Shown in pieces: positions 1 to 10,322 of a DNA stretch of 64,000 bases. The stretch is from positions 496,001 through 560,000 of the forward strand of contig CAVTIV010000007.1 in assembly GCA_963734865.1 (NCBI GenBank). The letters are read 5' to 3'. The first letter of the stretch is position 1; each line of letters begins with the position of its first letter. The notes below the pieces were generated by a model that was not told the origin of the DNA, ran no database searches, and saw nothing but the letters and a program-made list of their open reading frames with translations. Source of the DNA: CBDCUW01 sp963734865 (GTDB lineage Bacteria; Planctomycetota; Planctomycetia; Pirellulales; Pirellulaceae). The translations under genes were made by a program, and so were the position numbers.

Positions 1-169
1 ACTGTTCAGCCTGGCGTCCCGCGTTCGGCTCGAGGAATCTCGTTTCAAAATCCGTCAGAGCGTTATCCTCCGAACGCTTCTCGGCAAAGACACGGTCAAA
101 CGTGTCGTGGATGGGATGTTGGTCGTCGACGATCAACACGCGACGCTTTTTGGAGAATTCTTCCATCAT
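1..169 (-). CDS. Response regulator, receiver domain (partial, runs off left edge)
   Basis: Only the first 56 or so residues are inside the window. They begin MMEEFSKKRRVLIVDDQHP, which is the first beta strand of a receiver domain followed by its acidic pocket (DD). The phosphorylated Asp and any output domain lie outside. I start at the ATG whose ATGA overlaps the stop codon of the upstream histidine kinase, with GGAG seven bases before it; the next codon is also ATG and cannot be excluded. The four-base overlap implies translational coupling, so this is very likely the cognate partner of that kinase. Confidence 0.8.
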   Translation of the reverse strand, partial: MMEEFSKKRRVLIVDDQHPIHDTFDRVFAEKRSEDNALTDFETRFLEPNAGRQAEQ

Positions 170-2118
170 GATCCCGCTCCTATGGCGTCAAGAGAAACGT
201 CGACGATTGGAAACGTCGATCGGGTTGATGCGAGCGGCAATTCAATCACAAAAGTTGATCCGTGTCCCGGACCATCGCTTTGAGCACGAATGGATCCGCC
301 CATCCGTTTGAGTGTATTGGCACAAAAGTGCAAGCCGAGTCCGCAGCCGGTTTTGCGAGTTGTGAAATGGGCATCGAAAACCTTTTGCAACGTCTCACCG
401 CTCATTCCGATTCCATTATCGATGAATTCAACAATCACAGAGTCGCGCTGCAACTCCGCGTGAATCGAAAGTTCGCGTGATTCGCCTTCATTCTCGCGCA
501 GCGCATGCCTGGCATTGCCAATGACATTGATCACCGACTGCAGCAGCAACGACCGATCGGAACGAACCTTGACATCAAGACTTCCCGATACATTGACTTG
601 CACCGAATCTTGTTCCAGTTGTGCCCGGCAACATCCGATCGCCTCGTCAATCACATCTCTCAATGCGACCGCCGCCGGCTTGACGGAATGACGAGTATAA
701 CGCTGCTGGTCTCGAATCACATCGTGAATGTGACGAATGTTGTCATGCAACGTTGACATCAACTGCGAAATGGTTTCACGATCTGTGTTAAGCGATGCCG
801 CCAATCCTTCCAGGTAGTCGGGCGTCGCTTCCATCAGCGCACTGTCGCTGGCTGTTTGTCTTAGCCGTTCCGCCAATTTGCTTAGCGGCTGAATCCTCAG
901 GCCATCAACTCGTTCAGCGGCAACGTCAAGCAAACTGTTGACGTTGGTCAGCACATTGCCGACATTGTGAATGACGGTGCTGGCAACCTGACTGCGGCCG
1001 GCGGCGCGTGACGCTTCGGCGAGCTGATTCTGGGCGTCGCTGAGGTGGTGCATCATGTGATCAAACGCACTCGCCAACTCGCCAATCTCGTCGTTGCCCC
1101 GCAACACAAGCGGCTCGGTATCAAAGCCATTTTCGGCGACCCGATCCGAATGCTCGCGGATGGCCGTTAACGGTCCGATCACGATCCGCTGCAACAGCAG
1201 CAGCAACAGCAGCAGCGCGGCGACCGAACCGAAGATGAACGAATTCCGAGCCATCGAAGTCGTGTGGCTCGAGTGTGCCGTGATCTCTCGCGGGACTTGG
1301 ACAAACACATTCACCAATTGTTCATTGTCGATGCCCGGCAGATGAAACTCGACGACCAGAATCGATTCATCCGCTTCCCAGACCTGCAACGTTTGTGCCG
1401 GATCTTGGGTGTACATCGACTGCAACGAGAAGTCGACCTGAGTTTGCTTTTGCAACGTGGCAATCATTGCCTGATCGATCGTCCGACCAACGACCAAATA
1501 CTGTCGACCGCCAGGCTGAGTGTTCTGCTGCCCAACCGCAGGCGTGATCACTGCGGCGGCAAACATCACCAGAGAATTGTCATCCAGTCGAGTCATACCG
1601 CTGACGGTGGGGTCGTCTGACCGACCGCAACGCATCGCGATCGCATTGAATTTTCTGTAATCGAAATCGCCGGACTCTCCGCTGCAATGCTCGCCCTTGT
1701 GCAGCCAACGCCAGGTCCCGTCTTCGGAAACGACAGCGGCCCACTCCAGATTCTGTGGTGTCCACGTGTTCTGTCGATCGCCCTGAGAATCGGCCACACC
1801 GACAGTCAGCGACTGATAATTGAAACGGCCAGCCCAATGTTTCGCCAAATCGCTGAGGTGTTCAACGTTCGCCTGCATCGCCGCCACGACCCGATTGGCG
1901 TCGCGAATCGCGCTGGTCCGCTCCAACGCTGCAAACTCCGGCTTGATCACCTTCTGTCGGACGACTTCATCAACGGTCAGGAAGACAAGAAACATCGCCG
2001 CTAGCGAGAGCACCAATTTGCTGCGGAGCGAGCCATGATGATCGCGCGTGCTTTCATCCGTCGACGCGGTTTGCGTCGCCAAGTCGTCTGTCAGCGATAC
2101 GATGCTTTCTGTCGTCAT
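166..2118 (-). CDS. Membrane sensor histidine kinase (CHASE4-like sensor, HAMP, HATPase)
   Basis: 650 residues. A first membrane segment lies near residues 35-50, followed by an extracytoplasmic sensor of about 240 residues that resembles CHASE4 domains, a second very Leu-rich membrane segment near 293-312, and a HAMP region to about 365. The H box is the variant type with His384 in the context VIHNVGNVLTNVNS. The ATPase part has the N box (Asn535, NVIGNARHAL), the D/G1 box (DNGIGM, from Asp567) and the G2 box (TGCGLGLH, about 590-597). The protein should autophosphorylate on His384 and pass phosphate to the regulator whose start overlaps its stop codon. The signal sensed cannot be read from the sequence. 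Confidence 0.9.
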   Translation of the reverse strand: MTTESIVSLTDDLATQTASTDESTRDHHGSLRSKLVLSLAAMFLVFLTVDEVVRQKVIKPEFAALERTSAIRDANRVVAAMQANVEHLSDLAKHWAGRFNYQSLTVGVADSQGDRQNTWTPQNLEWAAVVSEDGTWRWLHKGEHCSGESGDFDYRKFNAIAMRCGRSDDPTVSGMTRLDDNSLVMFAAAVITPAVGQQNTQPGGRQYLVVGRTIDQAMIATLQKQTQVDFSLQSMYTQDPAQTLQVWEADESILVVEFHLPGIDNEQLVNVFVQVPREITAHSSHTTSMARNSFIFGSVAALLLLLLLLQRIVIGPLTAIREHSDRVAENGFDTEPLVLRGNDEIGELASAFDHMMHHLSDAQNQLAEASRAAGRSQVASTVIHNVGNVLTNVNSLLDVAAERVDGLRIQPLSKLAERLRQTASDSALMEATPDYLEGLAASLNTDRETISQLMSTLHDNIRHIHDVIRDQQRYTRHSVKPAAVALRDVIDEAIGCCRAQLEQDSVQVNVSGSLDVKVRSDRSLLLQSVINVIGNARHALRENEGESRELSIHAELQRDSVIVEFIDNGIGMSGETLQKVFDAHFTTRKTGCGLGLHFCANTLKRMGGSIRAQSDGPGHGSTFVIELPLASTRSTFPIVDVSLDAIGAGS

Positions 2119-2328
2119 GGACCTTCAGTAAGGCTACCGAGCGGGGTTTGCCAAACTGTAGGTTTCGTATCGAGGCCATCCTCTATAGCGGACAAGAGTT
2201 CACGACCATGTATTCAAAGCGATTCACCGGTTAATCCGATTCTGCCGATTGCAGCAACCAGTCTTCTCCCGGCAACGAGCGATGGTGCCCGGAAACCTTG
2301 ACAAAACGGGACATTCCCTACCGGCGAA

Positions 2329-4506
2329 TCAGCGAGATTCTTGCTGCGAATGCAGAAAGTAATTTCGTGCCGCGGGATGAAAAGCCAGACCCTGCCATTC
2401 GGCGGCGCGATCTCGAGGTATCAAGCCGATACACAGCGGTGGCTCTTGATACAACGCCTGCAGTGCTGCCACCACCAACTCCGAGGGCGTGTCTTGGCGT
2501 GCGGCAAGAAACGCGGTTGTGCCAACGGTGGCGATTCCCTGGACGGGAATATCGGCGCGAGATACTCCTCAGGTTCGATCGTCATCGGTCGCAGCGTGGG
2601 ATGCTGCAGCGAGATCTGAATTCCTCGTCGGGATCGGCACCAGTTTCCAATTGCCGCTCGACAACAACTCCGAGACAATCGGACTGCTGCGGCCTATGCA
2701 GATTACAGCAGCATCGGGCGCGGTGTCCTTTTTTAGATCCGGCCATGCGGCGACTTCGCGTCGGACGAGCTCCTCGGTCAATCCCAAGGAATGGAATACC
2801 AACTCCGCGGCCGACCGAGAACCGCTGCCCGGCGGGCCAACGGCCACACGATGGCCACGCAATTCATCAATCGATGCGATCGACGAATCTCCTCGCGCCA
2901 AGACATGAATCGCTTCGTAGAACAACGGTGCCACCACACACAATTCATCGCCACTGATCGCGGTTGCTTGCATCGGTGCCAAATCGACCTTGCCGGCAAG
3001 CAGACGTTCGCGATTGTCGAGCGAACCGCTGCTGGGGACGAAACTGGATTTCACCGGATGGGCCAATCCCAGTCGTCTGGCTAGCTCCTTCGAGACCTCG
3101 TTGTACACACCACCGTCAAGTCCACCGGCAATCACAACCTGCTTTGGCATCAGCTGACGGTGACGCTCCCAGAGCAGCGAAAACGTGACTGCAGCGACCG
3201 GCGTCAGCAATACGATCATCAACATCGCAGCTTGGAAACGGCGATGACCGGCCGACGCGTTGACCGCGCGGTGCCCCGAAAGCGCGCCCACCAGCGGAAC
3301 ACCTTCAAGCCAATGCCATACTCGCACCACCCGCGAACGCGGTCTCGCTTCAATCGGCCGGCCGTCCAAGAATGCATCCAGCTCATCCGCCAATTTCTCC
3401 GCTGATGGATATCGCTTGGCCGGATTTTTCTCTAAACACTTGGCAACAATGGTCTCCAGGTCCGCGGGCGCATCGGCACGAATCGATCGTAGCGGAGGAG
3501 CAGGGTTGTGCACGACTCGCATCAGTGTCTGCACGATCGTTTCGGCAACAATCGGCGGACGACCGGCCAGACAGGCGAACAAGACCGCGCCGAGCGAATA
3601 GACATCGCTGTGCCGGCTCGCCCGGTCGCTGTCGCCGCGCGCCTGCTCGGGAGCCATGTAGTGCGGTGTACCAACGGCCGCACCGCTATGGGTCATGCTG
3701 CTGTCGGAATCCATATGTTTGGCCAGGCCAAAATCCGTCACATGAATCTGGTCAGCCTCATCGATCAACACGTTGGCAGGCTTGACGTCGCGATGAAGCA
3801 CACCCTTTTCGTGGGCGTGGTGAATCGCCCGGGCGACATCGCGCACGTAGCGTGCCGCGACCGCAGGGTGCAATTCCCCATCGTTGATCTTTCGTTGTAA
3901 ATCGGTACCACGAATGTACTCCATCGAAAAGAAGTGGTGCCCCGCGCGACGACCGAATTGATACACCGCAACGATGCCCGGGTGATGCAACCGAGCAGCC
4001 GACTGGGCCTCGGTATAAAAGCGCCGCACATCCCCCTCGTCAGCCAACATCCCACCACGAATCATTTTGACCGCGACCATCCGCTCCAGATCACGTTGCT
4101 GGGCCAGATAGACGACACCCATTCCTCCCCGACCGATGACGTCGAGAAGCTCGTAATCACCCAGATCAAACGGCAACGTCGGCCCCGCGTCACCCGCGGG
4201 GCGGTTGGCGATCGGTAGCGTCGCCGCCGGATCACCACCCGATTCATCGCCGTTGGCAACATGTGATGCGATCGTATCGTCACCGGGCGACACCCGGGCA
4301 TCGATACCCCGGACTGCGGGCGAGTCGCCCACCGTGAATCTGCCGATCATGTCGGCCGCTTCCATCAACTTGGTCAGTTCACCGGCCAGCTCGGGAAACT
4401 GCGCCAAAAACTCTTCGCGACTCGAGACCTCACCAGCATCACACGATCGCAGATAAGCTGCGAAAGCTTCATCAAGCGGGTCATCACTGGTTGGCGAATC
4501 GGCCAT
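2329..4506 (-). CDS. Ser/Thr protein kinase with external TAXI-type solute-binding domain (frame disturbed near its 3' end)
   Basis: Kinase domain at about residues 118-380 counted from ATG 4506: GRGGMG loop, VAVK Lys147, HRD 238-240 and DFG 258-260, all intact. A single membrane segment (about 426-446) leads to a domain like TAXI/TRAP solute-binding proteins (VIAGGLDGGVYNEVSKELA, then LDNRERLLAGKVDLAPMQ). The frame stops at 2569, but TAXI homology continues in a second frame (TIEPEEYLAP, about 2575-2610) and again in the original frame (IATVGTTAFLAARQDTPSE) to a stop at 2329. Two compensating indels within roughly 2555-2610 therefore break it. An upstream ATG at 4593 is possible, but ADSPTSDDPLDEAFAAYL is the usual N-terminus of such planctomycete kinases. 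It lies downstream of an ECF sigma factor, a common pairing in this phylum. Confidence 0.8.
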
Positions 4507-4611
4507 TGAATTGCGTGCTCTTGCGGTCAGGGGCTGTCCCCCTAGGCTACGGAACCTCACGAATCGGGCGCGTGGCTCCGGGTGAACGCCCATTTTGGCC
4601 CAGCCATCGCA

Positions 4612-5241
4612 TCAAAGCCATGGACTGGTATCGGTATTCATAATTGTCCTCAATTTTTGCAGTCCGCGTTTGAGCAGCCCGGCAACTGCCGTGTCACTTT
4701 TTCCCATCCGTTCGACGATTTCGGCCAGCGGCAGTCCCTCCATGTACCGCAGTCGGATTGCCTCGGCCTGTGTTTCGGGCAATCCGTGCAACGCCTCTAG
4801 CAGCGCCAGCACGGCCTCGGCGCGGATCGCAACGCCACTGGGACTGGTCGTGCTGCCGGGTAATTGCTGAATCCAACCGCCCCCCGCCGAATCGTTCCCC
4901 GCGCGTGGCGAGGCGTCCACTTCACGTTTGAGCGAACGTTTCTGCGTCGTCACATGACGGGTCACAGCCGTCGCGACATTGTTCTTCAGCATGCCGCGGA
5001 GCCAGCCTGCGAATTCCGCAGGCGTCTCGCCGCGAAATGCCGGAAGATCACGCTTGGCCTCCAAATAGGTCAGCTGGACGATGTCAGCGGGGTCAACGCG
5101 TCGACGCAATCGCTCCGAAAGATATCGATGAGCTAGCATCAATAAATACCCTCGATATTGCTCCAATAGCCGGCCAAGCGCCTCATTGTCGCCCCCTTTG
5201 GAGGCAACGACCAATTGCGTTGTCGACATCTCGCCATCCAC
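4612..5241 (-). CDS. ECF-type RNA polymerase sigma factor
   Basis: About 209 residues. Region 2 is near residues 20-85 (LLEQYRGYLLMLAHRYL, DPADIVQLTYLEA) and region 4 near 145-205 (LLEALHGLPETQAEAIRLRY, then the helix-turn-helix LAEIVERMGKSDTAVAGLLK). This is the sigma-70 family form that planctomycetes often encode next to a Ser/Thr kinase; the kinase gene starts about 105 bases downstream. The kinase may control this sigma factor or act in the same response, which is an inference from context only. The longest start is GTG 5241; ATG 5229 would remove four residues and is equally good. No anti-sigma gene is visible. Confidence 0.88.
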   Translation of the reverse strand: MDGEMSTTQLVVASKGGDNEALGRLLEQYRGYLLMLAHRYLSERLRRRVDPADIVQLTYLEAKRDLPAFRGETPAEFAGWLRGMLKNNVATAVTRHVTTQKRSLKREVDASPRAGNDSAGGGWIQQLPGSTTSPSGVAIRAEAVLALLEALHGLPETQAEAIRLRYMEGLPLAEIVERMGKSDTAVAGLLKRGLQKLRTIMNTDTSPWL

Positions 5242-5405
5242 GATTCCCAGCCGCCTCCGCTTTTCGAATGCCTCTGTGTCAGTTTCGGTCCCAGGCGATA
5301 CAATTTAGTCGATCCGAGGATCGCTGAGGTCAATTACGATGCCGATCAAAACGGATTGATCAAAAAACAATCTACTTCAAAACTTCCATCAGGAACGATG
5401 CGTCG

Positions 5406-6209
5406 ATGAGTCAAGTCATGAACCGAAATTCAGCTCATTGGATCCGAAGATCCAATCGAGCTTCGCACACCATCACCCTGTCGTGTTCCCTATGCTTTGC
5501 GTTCGTTGCTGGTTGTGGAGGTTCGGGCTCAACCGATTCGACCGTGGTCACACCACCTGAACCGAGCGCAACGACGGGAACGACCGACGACGGATCATCA
5601 ACCAGCGTCGAACCACCGGGAGGCCTGGAATTGCCGCCCGGTGAGATCCCCCCAGTTCAATCCGAAGAAAGCTCGGAACCGAAATCGGGCGGAATCGAAA
5701 TGCCCACGGAGATCAACGCTCCGGGCAACGCGCCCCAGGTCGAGTCGGGTGCCAGCAGTGGTAGAACCATCCAATACGGCACCTGGGAGGAAATCCAGCA
5801 ACAGGTCCGATCATCTGGACGAATCACGGTGGTCGATCTGTGGTCGCTTTCTTGCGAGCCCTGCCTGAAAGAGTTTCCCGGGCTTGTGCGTCTTCACCAA
5901 TCGCACGGGTCATCGATCCAGTGTGTGGCCGTGGACCTGGACTTCGACGGTCGAAAATCACGACCCCCGGAGTACTACGAACCGCGCGTCTCCGAATTCC
6001 TCGATCGCGTCGGTGCCGATTTCACAACCTACATTAGCCGTACGCCGAGCGATGATGTGTTTGCGGTGACGCAACTCGATTCGATTCCGGCCGTGTTGAT
6101 CTACGATGACCAGGGCAAGATTGTCAAAGTCTTTGCCGACGCCGGTGACACCGTTGGATTCACTTACGACAAAGACATTATCCCGCTAGTGACAAAGCTT
6201 GCCGGATAG
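5406..6209 (+). CDS. Thioredoxin-like lipoprotein (TlpA/ResA type)
   Basis: 267 residues. A lipoprotein signal ends in FVAGC (Cys37), followed by a low-complexity Ser/Thr/Pro/Glu-rich linker to about residue 120. A thioredoxin fold follows with the active-site motif WSLSCEPCLKEFP (Cys150, Cys153) and a cis-Pro region around DSIPAVLIYDDQG. It should act as a membrane-tethered thiol-disulfide reductant on the outer face of the cytoplasmic membrane. The long acidic linker is unlike compact ResA proteins. It stands alone: the gene before is divergent and the gene after is convergent, only four bases from its stop. Confidence 0.85.
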   Translation: MSQVMNRNSAHWIRRSNRASHTITLSCSLCFAFVAGCGGSGSTDSTVVTPPEPSATTGTTDDGSSTSVEPPGGLELPPGEIPPVQSEESSEPKSGGIEMPTEINAPGNAPQVESGASSGRTIQYGTWEEIQQQVRSSGRITVVDLWSLSCEPCLKEFPGLVRLHQSHGSSIQCVAVDLDFDGRKSRPPEYYEPRVSEFLDRVGADFTTYISRTPSDDVFAVTQLDSIPAVLIYDDQGKIVKVFADAGDTVGFTYDKDIIPLVTKLAG

Positions 6210-6213
6210 GAAC

Positions 6214-7161
6214 TCAAGGGTTGTCGGCACGACCGAACATCTGGCGACAACGGTTGCCGATTTCTTCTGTTGCGCCGATCGCGTCATCAAACGCCGCAGC
6301 AAAATGGATAAACCCATGCAGCATGCCGGTCTGCTCGTGATGCGTCGTTGGCACGCCTGCGGCGCGAAGCCGCCGAACCATCTCCACGCCCTCGTCGCGA
6401 AGCACGTCATATTCGGCCGTCAACACGTGCGTCGCGGGTAGACCCCTCAAGTCATCGGCCAACGAGGGCGAGGCCAGCGGATTTTTCCGCAGGCCCGACT
6501 CGACGTCACCTGTGTACATCTGCCAAAACCAGGCCATCGTTTCACCGGTCAAGCCAAATCCTTCCGCGAATCGAACGTAGCTGTCGGTCGACATGGCCGG
6601 ATCAAGGACCGGATAGATCAGCACCTGACCACAAAGGCGAAAATCGGGACGCTCGTCGATGCCTTGATCGCGGACGATCAAGGAAACGGCCATCGCCAGG
6701 TTTCCGCCCGCGCTGTCACCAGCAACGATGACGCGATCTTGCACACCAAACGAGTTGGCCTGAAGGGCAATCGCCTGACACACCCTCAGGCAGTCCACCG
6801 CGGCGGCCGGAAACCGGTGCTCGGGTGCCGCACGATACTGGACGCTGACCACCGATGCACCGGACGCATGGCTCAAACGCCTGCACAGCGCGTCATGCGT
6901 TTCGATATTCCCCAACACCCAACCGCCACCATGAAAGTAGAGGATCGCTTCGCGAGGCTCGGTCGCGTGCGCGTGGTAGATGCGAATTGGCACCTCGTCC
7001 ACAACACAATCTTCGACCCGCGCCACGGTCGGTCCATCCCCGAAGTGCGGCAACGAGGCAAAGGTGTTGCGGGCAACCTCCAATGGCATCTCAGGCCAGG
7101 TCGGCGCCGCAGCTTGGCGTGCCGCATCGAGAAACGCTTGACTTTGTGGGTGGAGTGCCAT
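6214..7161 (-). CDS. Alpha/beta hydrolase, HSL-type esterase
   Basis: 315 residues. The oxyanion-hole motif HGGGW and the nucleophile elbow GDSAGGN are typical of hormone-sensitive-lipase family esterases. The catalytic Asp is expected in AEYDVLRDEG and the His in GMLHGFIH near the C-terminus. There is no signal peptide, so it is probably cytoplasmic. Substrate cannot be predicted beyond short-chain esters. It starts at ATG 7161 and converges with the thioredoxin-like lipoprotein gene. The glycosyltransferase gene upstream is on the same strand, but nothing links the two functions. Confidence 0.88.
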   Translation of the reverse strand: MALHPQSQAFLDAARQAAAPTWPEMPLEVARNTFASLPHFGDGPTVARVEDCVVDEVPIRIYHAHATEPREAILYFHGGGWVLGNIETHDALCRRLSHASGASVVSVQYRAAPEHRFPAAAVDCLRVCQAIALQANSFGVQDRVIVAGDSAGGNLAMAVSLIVRDQGIDERPDFRLCGQVLIYPVLDPAMSTDSYVRFAEGFGLTGETMAWFWQMYTGDVESGLRKNPLASPSLADDLRGLPATHVLTAEYDVLRDEGVEMVRRLRAAGVPTTHHEQTGMLHGFIHFAAAFDDAIGATEEIGNRCRQMFGRADNP

Positions 7162-7206
7162 GGGCAGGATGTCGAGTGTTGTTTTGCTTCGCCACTTCGA
7201 TTCGAT

Positions 7207-8358
7207 TCAATTCGACAAGCCCGATTCTAGCAGTTGTTCGATCGTGCGCGTCGTGACTCGAACGTCGTGGTATTGCTGCACGAGACGACTGGCTGCCTTG
7301 GCCCGCTCGTCGCCCGCTGCCCGGTCCGTAGCGAACCGAAGAATGGCATCGGCCAGAGAGTCGGGTTTCCCCGGCTGGGCCCACAGGATCGTCGCTTCGT
7401 CCCGCTCAAGTTCAACGGTGCCGCCGGCCGAAGTGGCAATGACCGGCGTGCCCAGAGCCATCGCTTCTAACACGACGTTGGGCATGCCCTCGAAATGTGA
7501 TGGCAACACCAGTGCGTCGGCGGCCGCAATCTCCGGTGCCGCGTTTTCTTGAATCCCGAGAAAATCGACACGGTGGCGAGAGGAGGTCGATTCCCACTGT
7601 CGTTCCAGCTCCCCCCGCAACGGACCGTCGCCGATCAGCCACAACCGGATCGCTGGAAGCCGCTCGGGCCAGCGTGAGTCGGTCAAAGCGATCGCCGACA
7701 ACAGATCACGATGTCCCTTTTCCTCCGTCATCCGCCCGACGCAGACGATCGTCAGCCGTTCGTCACGATTGGGTGCGCTCGCCCTGGCCGCTTGGCAGAC
7801 CGATTCGAGATCCACCGGATTGGCGATGACCTTCACCCAATCGCTTGGCAAGCAATAGTAATCCTCTGCCGAACGGGCCGCTTGCCGACTCACCGCAACG
7901 ACCGATTGCGCCTGCTTGTAGGCATTCGCCAGCCTCCGTCGCTTGAGCCACAAGAACCGCTTCTCCACTAATGGCAGGGCGAGATGTGGTGGGCTGACGA
8001 TCGTAGACACCCGCGGCACGCCAAGCGATTTCGCAGCCGGTCCGGCAATCATTGTCATGTGAAAAGTGCGATCGTAGATCAGCTCAAGCGATTCACGATC
8101 GATCACCTCACGGAGATGCCGAATCTGCTTGCCGAGCACGCGACCAGGAAAGTAAACACCAGCGGTCGAACCTGCATCCGCGAACGAATGGACCGGCACG
8201 TCATCGGGAACCTGCGACAATAGCTCACCGGCACGCTCGGTCAGATACAGGTGGGGCGTGAAGCGTGAACGATCCAGATGACGAAGCAGCAGCAAGGTCT
8301 GACGCTCGCTGCCGCCCCCACGCATCGAACTGATCATCAACAGCACGGAACGAGGCAT
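7207..8358 (-). CDS. Glycosyltransferase family 4 (GT-B fold)
   Basis: 383 residues. The N-terminal GT4 half opens with VLLMISSMRGGGSERQTL. The C-terminal half carries the nucleotide-sugar site: IVCVGRMTEEKGHRDLL and the E-x7-E type motif EGMPNVVLEAMALGTPVIA. The family transfers a sugar from an activated nucleotide donor to a lipid or polysaccharide acceptor, usually at the cytoplasmic face of the membrane. Donor and acceptor cannot be read from the sequence, and there is no polysaccharide cluster around it to help. Start ATG 8358. Confidence 0.88.
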   Translation of the reverse strand: MPRSVLLMISSMRGGGSERQTLLLLRHLDRSRFTPHLYLTERAGELLSQVPDDVPVHSFADAGSTAGVYFPGRVLGKQIRHLREVIDRESLELIYDRTFHMTMIAGPAAKSLGVPRVSTIVSPPHLALPLVEKRFLWLKRRRLANAYKQAQSVVAVSRQAARSAEDYYCLPSDWVKVIANPVDLESVCQAARASAPNRDERLTIVCVGRMTEEKGHRDLLSAIALTDSRWPERLPAIRLWLIGDGPLRGELERQWESTSSRHRVDFLGIQENAAPEIAAADALVLPSHFEGMPNVVLEAMALGTPVIATSAGGTVELERDEATILWAQPGKPDSLADAILRFATDRAAGDERAKAASRLVQQYHDVRVTTRTIEQLLESGLSN

Positions 8359-8531
8359 CGCTTATAGCCGACCCGTCCGAGGTTGAATCCCCACCGTCAG
8401 AAACAAAACAATCCCCTCAGTCAAGGAAATACAACTTGTCCGCATTTGGCATTGCCTGAATCGGTCCGACATCGGAAGTTGGTGACGTGCTAGTCTAACC
8501 AGTTCCGGCAACAAGGAAGATCGTCACGAGG

Positions 8532-10322
8532 ATGAATCTGGAAACAATTCCCGCAACCGAGCTGAACCGATTTCTGGGCGCGGTCCCCGATGATCAGGGG
8601 CGATGCCGTTTCTGCGTTTGGGCACCCAATGCCAACCAGGTCACAATCGATTTGGTGGATCAACAACGCCGTGTGCCGATGCACAAACGCGGTGACTATC
8701 ATTTGGCCAACGTCGACGATGTCGGCCCCGGCGATCGATATTTTCTTCGCCTGGACGACGGACCGGCGCGCCCCGACCCGGCCTCGCGATTTCAACCCGC
8801 TGGAGTGCATGGTCCTAGCGAAGTGGTTTCCGGGCATTTCAATTGGAGTGATCAGGACTGGAAAGGCGTCAGCAAAGAAGACCTGATCATTTACGAACTG
8901 CACATCGGGACCTTCACCGATGCCGGCAGCTTCGATGCGGCGATTGAGCGATTGGATGAGTTGGTTGATTTAGGGATTACGGCGGTGGAGTTGATGCCGG
9001 TAGCCGATTCCGCGGGGCGATGGAATTGGGGATATGACGGCGTCGGTCTGTTCGCGCCGACTCGAAATTTCGGCACACCTGATATGTTTCGCCGGTTCGT
9101 CAATGCGGCTCACCGCAAGGGTTTGGCCGTGATCCTGGATGTGGTTTACAACCACCTGGGTCCCGAAGGCAACTATTGGTCCGAGTTTGGTCCCTATTTT
9201 TCTCGACAACACCTGACGGTCTGGGGTCCGGCTCCGAATTTTGATGATCCCGTTCACGGCGAACCGTTGCGGCGGTTCTTCATCGCCAACCTGATCCACT
9301 GGTTCGACCAATATCACGTCGACGGTCTACGCATCGACGCAATTCACTGCATGCGTGACGACAGCGAACCCCACATTGCCGCCGAGATGTCGGTTGCTGT
9401 CCAAGAATGGTCACGGCACACGGGACGACCGGCAATGCTGATCGCGGAGACAAATGTCTACGACGCCGAGATGACGCGATCAATCGACGACGGTGGGATC
9501 GGCTTTGACGCTCAATGGTGCGACGATTTTCTGCACAGCGTCTTCGCCGTTGTTCGCCCCAAAGATCGACTTTGCGACCGCAGCTACCAGAGCGGAAGCG
9601 ACTTGGATCAAACCTTGCGTATGGGGTACGTGTACGAGGGAACGGTCCGGCGAGATCGCGACCGCCGACCGCTGTCAGCACGCGTCGACACACAGGGGAT
9701 GGTTTACTCGATCCAAAATCATGACTTCATCGGCAACCATCCGCTTGGCCAACGGTTTCACCAGTTGACATCGATCGACACACAGAAAGCTGCCGCGGCA
9801 TTGCTGATACTTTCCCCTGCCATTCCGATGCTGTTCATGGGAGAAGAATTTGCCTGCGATCGACCGTTTCGGTTCTTTGTCGACTTTGCTGACAACCATC
9901 TGCGCGAAGCTGTCGTGGCCGGACGGAAGCGGGAATATCCACAACATGATTGGTCAGCCGGAATCCTGCCGACCGATCCGCAAGCATTTCACTCTTCAAG
10001 GATCGGACAAGCCGATCACGGAAACGCAGACATTCGAGACTGGTATCGGAGGCTGATTCGGTTGAGAAAGCAGTGGCAATCCGTGGGCTTGCTTTGTGAC
10101 AATAACCTGCATGTCGAGACAGACATCGATCGCGGACTGTATTCGTTACGCTACACTTCCGATCGCGGTTCCGCCTGCGTCGTCGTGCGACTGGTCGCGG
10201 ATCCATCGACGGCGGATGTTTGCCGATTGGACGAATCCGGCGAGCTACTGCTCGACTCACGCCGTGACGAGTCAGACCGGAACACACTGCTGCCCAATCA
10301 CGCCAAAGTGTTCGCCGATTGA
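8532..10322 (+). CDS. treZ: Malto-oligosyltrehalose trehalohydrolase
   Basis: 596 residues, the usual length for TreZ. An N-terminal carbohydrate-binding (CBM48-like) domain (CRFCVWAPNANQVTIDL) precedes a GH13 barrel. Catalytic residues: nucleophile Asp269 in GLRIDAIH, acid/base Glu306 in LIAETN, and Asp398 in QNHDFIGN. The TreZ-typical strand ILDVVYNHLGPEGNYW is present. It releases trehalose from maltooligosyl-trehalose made by TreY; no treY is in this window. Trehalose made this way would serve as a compatible solute. The stop codon is immediately followed by a fragment of a DUF4349 gene, which looks like a recombination junction. Confidence 0.92.
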   Translation: MNLETIPATELNRFLGAVPDDQGRCRFCVWAPNANQVTIDLVDQQRRVPMHKRGDYHLANVDDVGPGDRYFLRLDDGPARPDPASRFQPAGVHGPSEVVSGHFNWSDQDWKGVSKEDLIIYELHIGTFTDAGSFDAAIERLDELVDLGITAVELMPVADSAGRWNWGYDGVGLFAPTRNFGTPDMFRRFVNAAHRKGLAVILDVVYNHLGPEGNYWSEFGPYFSRQHLTVWGPAPNFDDPVHGEPLRRFFIANLIHWFDQYHVDGLRIDAIHCMRDDSEPHIAAEMSVAVQEWSRHTGRPAMLIAETNVYDAEMTRSIDDGGIGFDAQWCDDFLHSVFAVVRPKDRLCDRSYQSGSDLDQTLRMGYVYEGTVRRDRDRRPLSARVDTQGMVYSIQNHDFIGNHPLGQRFHQLTSIDTQKAAAALLILSPAIPMLFMGEEFACDRPFRFFVDFADNHLREAVVAGRKREYPQHDWSAGILPTDPQAFHSSRIGQADHGNADIRDWYRRLIRLRKQWQSVGLLCDNNLHVETDIDRGLYSLRYTSDRGSACVVVRLVADPSTADVCRLDESGELLLDSRRDESDRNTLLPNHAKVFAD

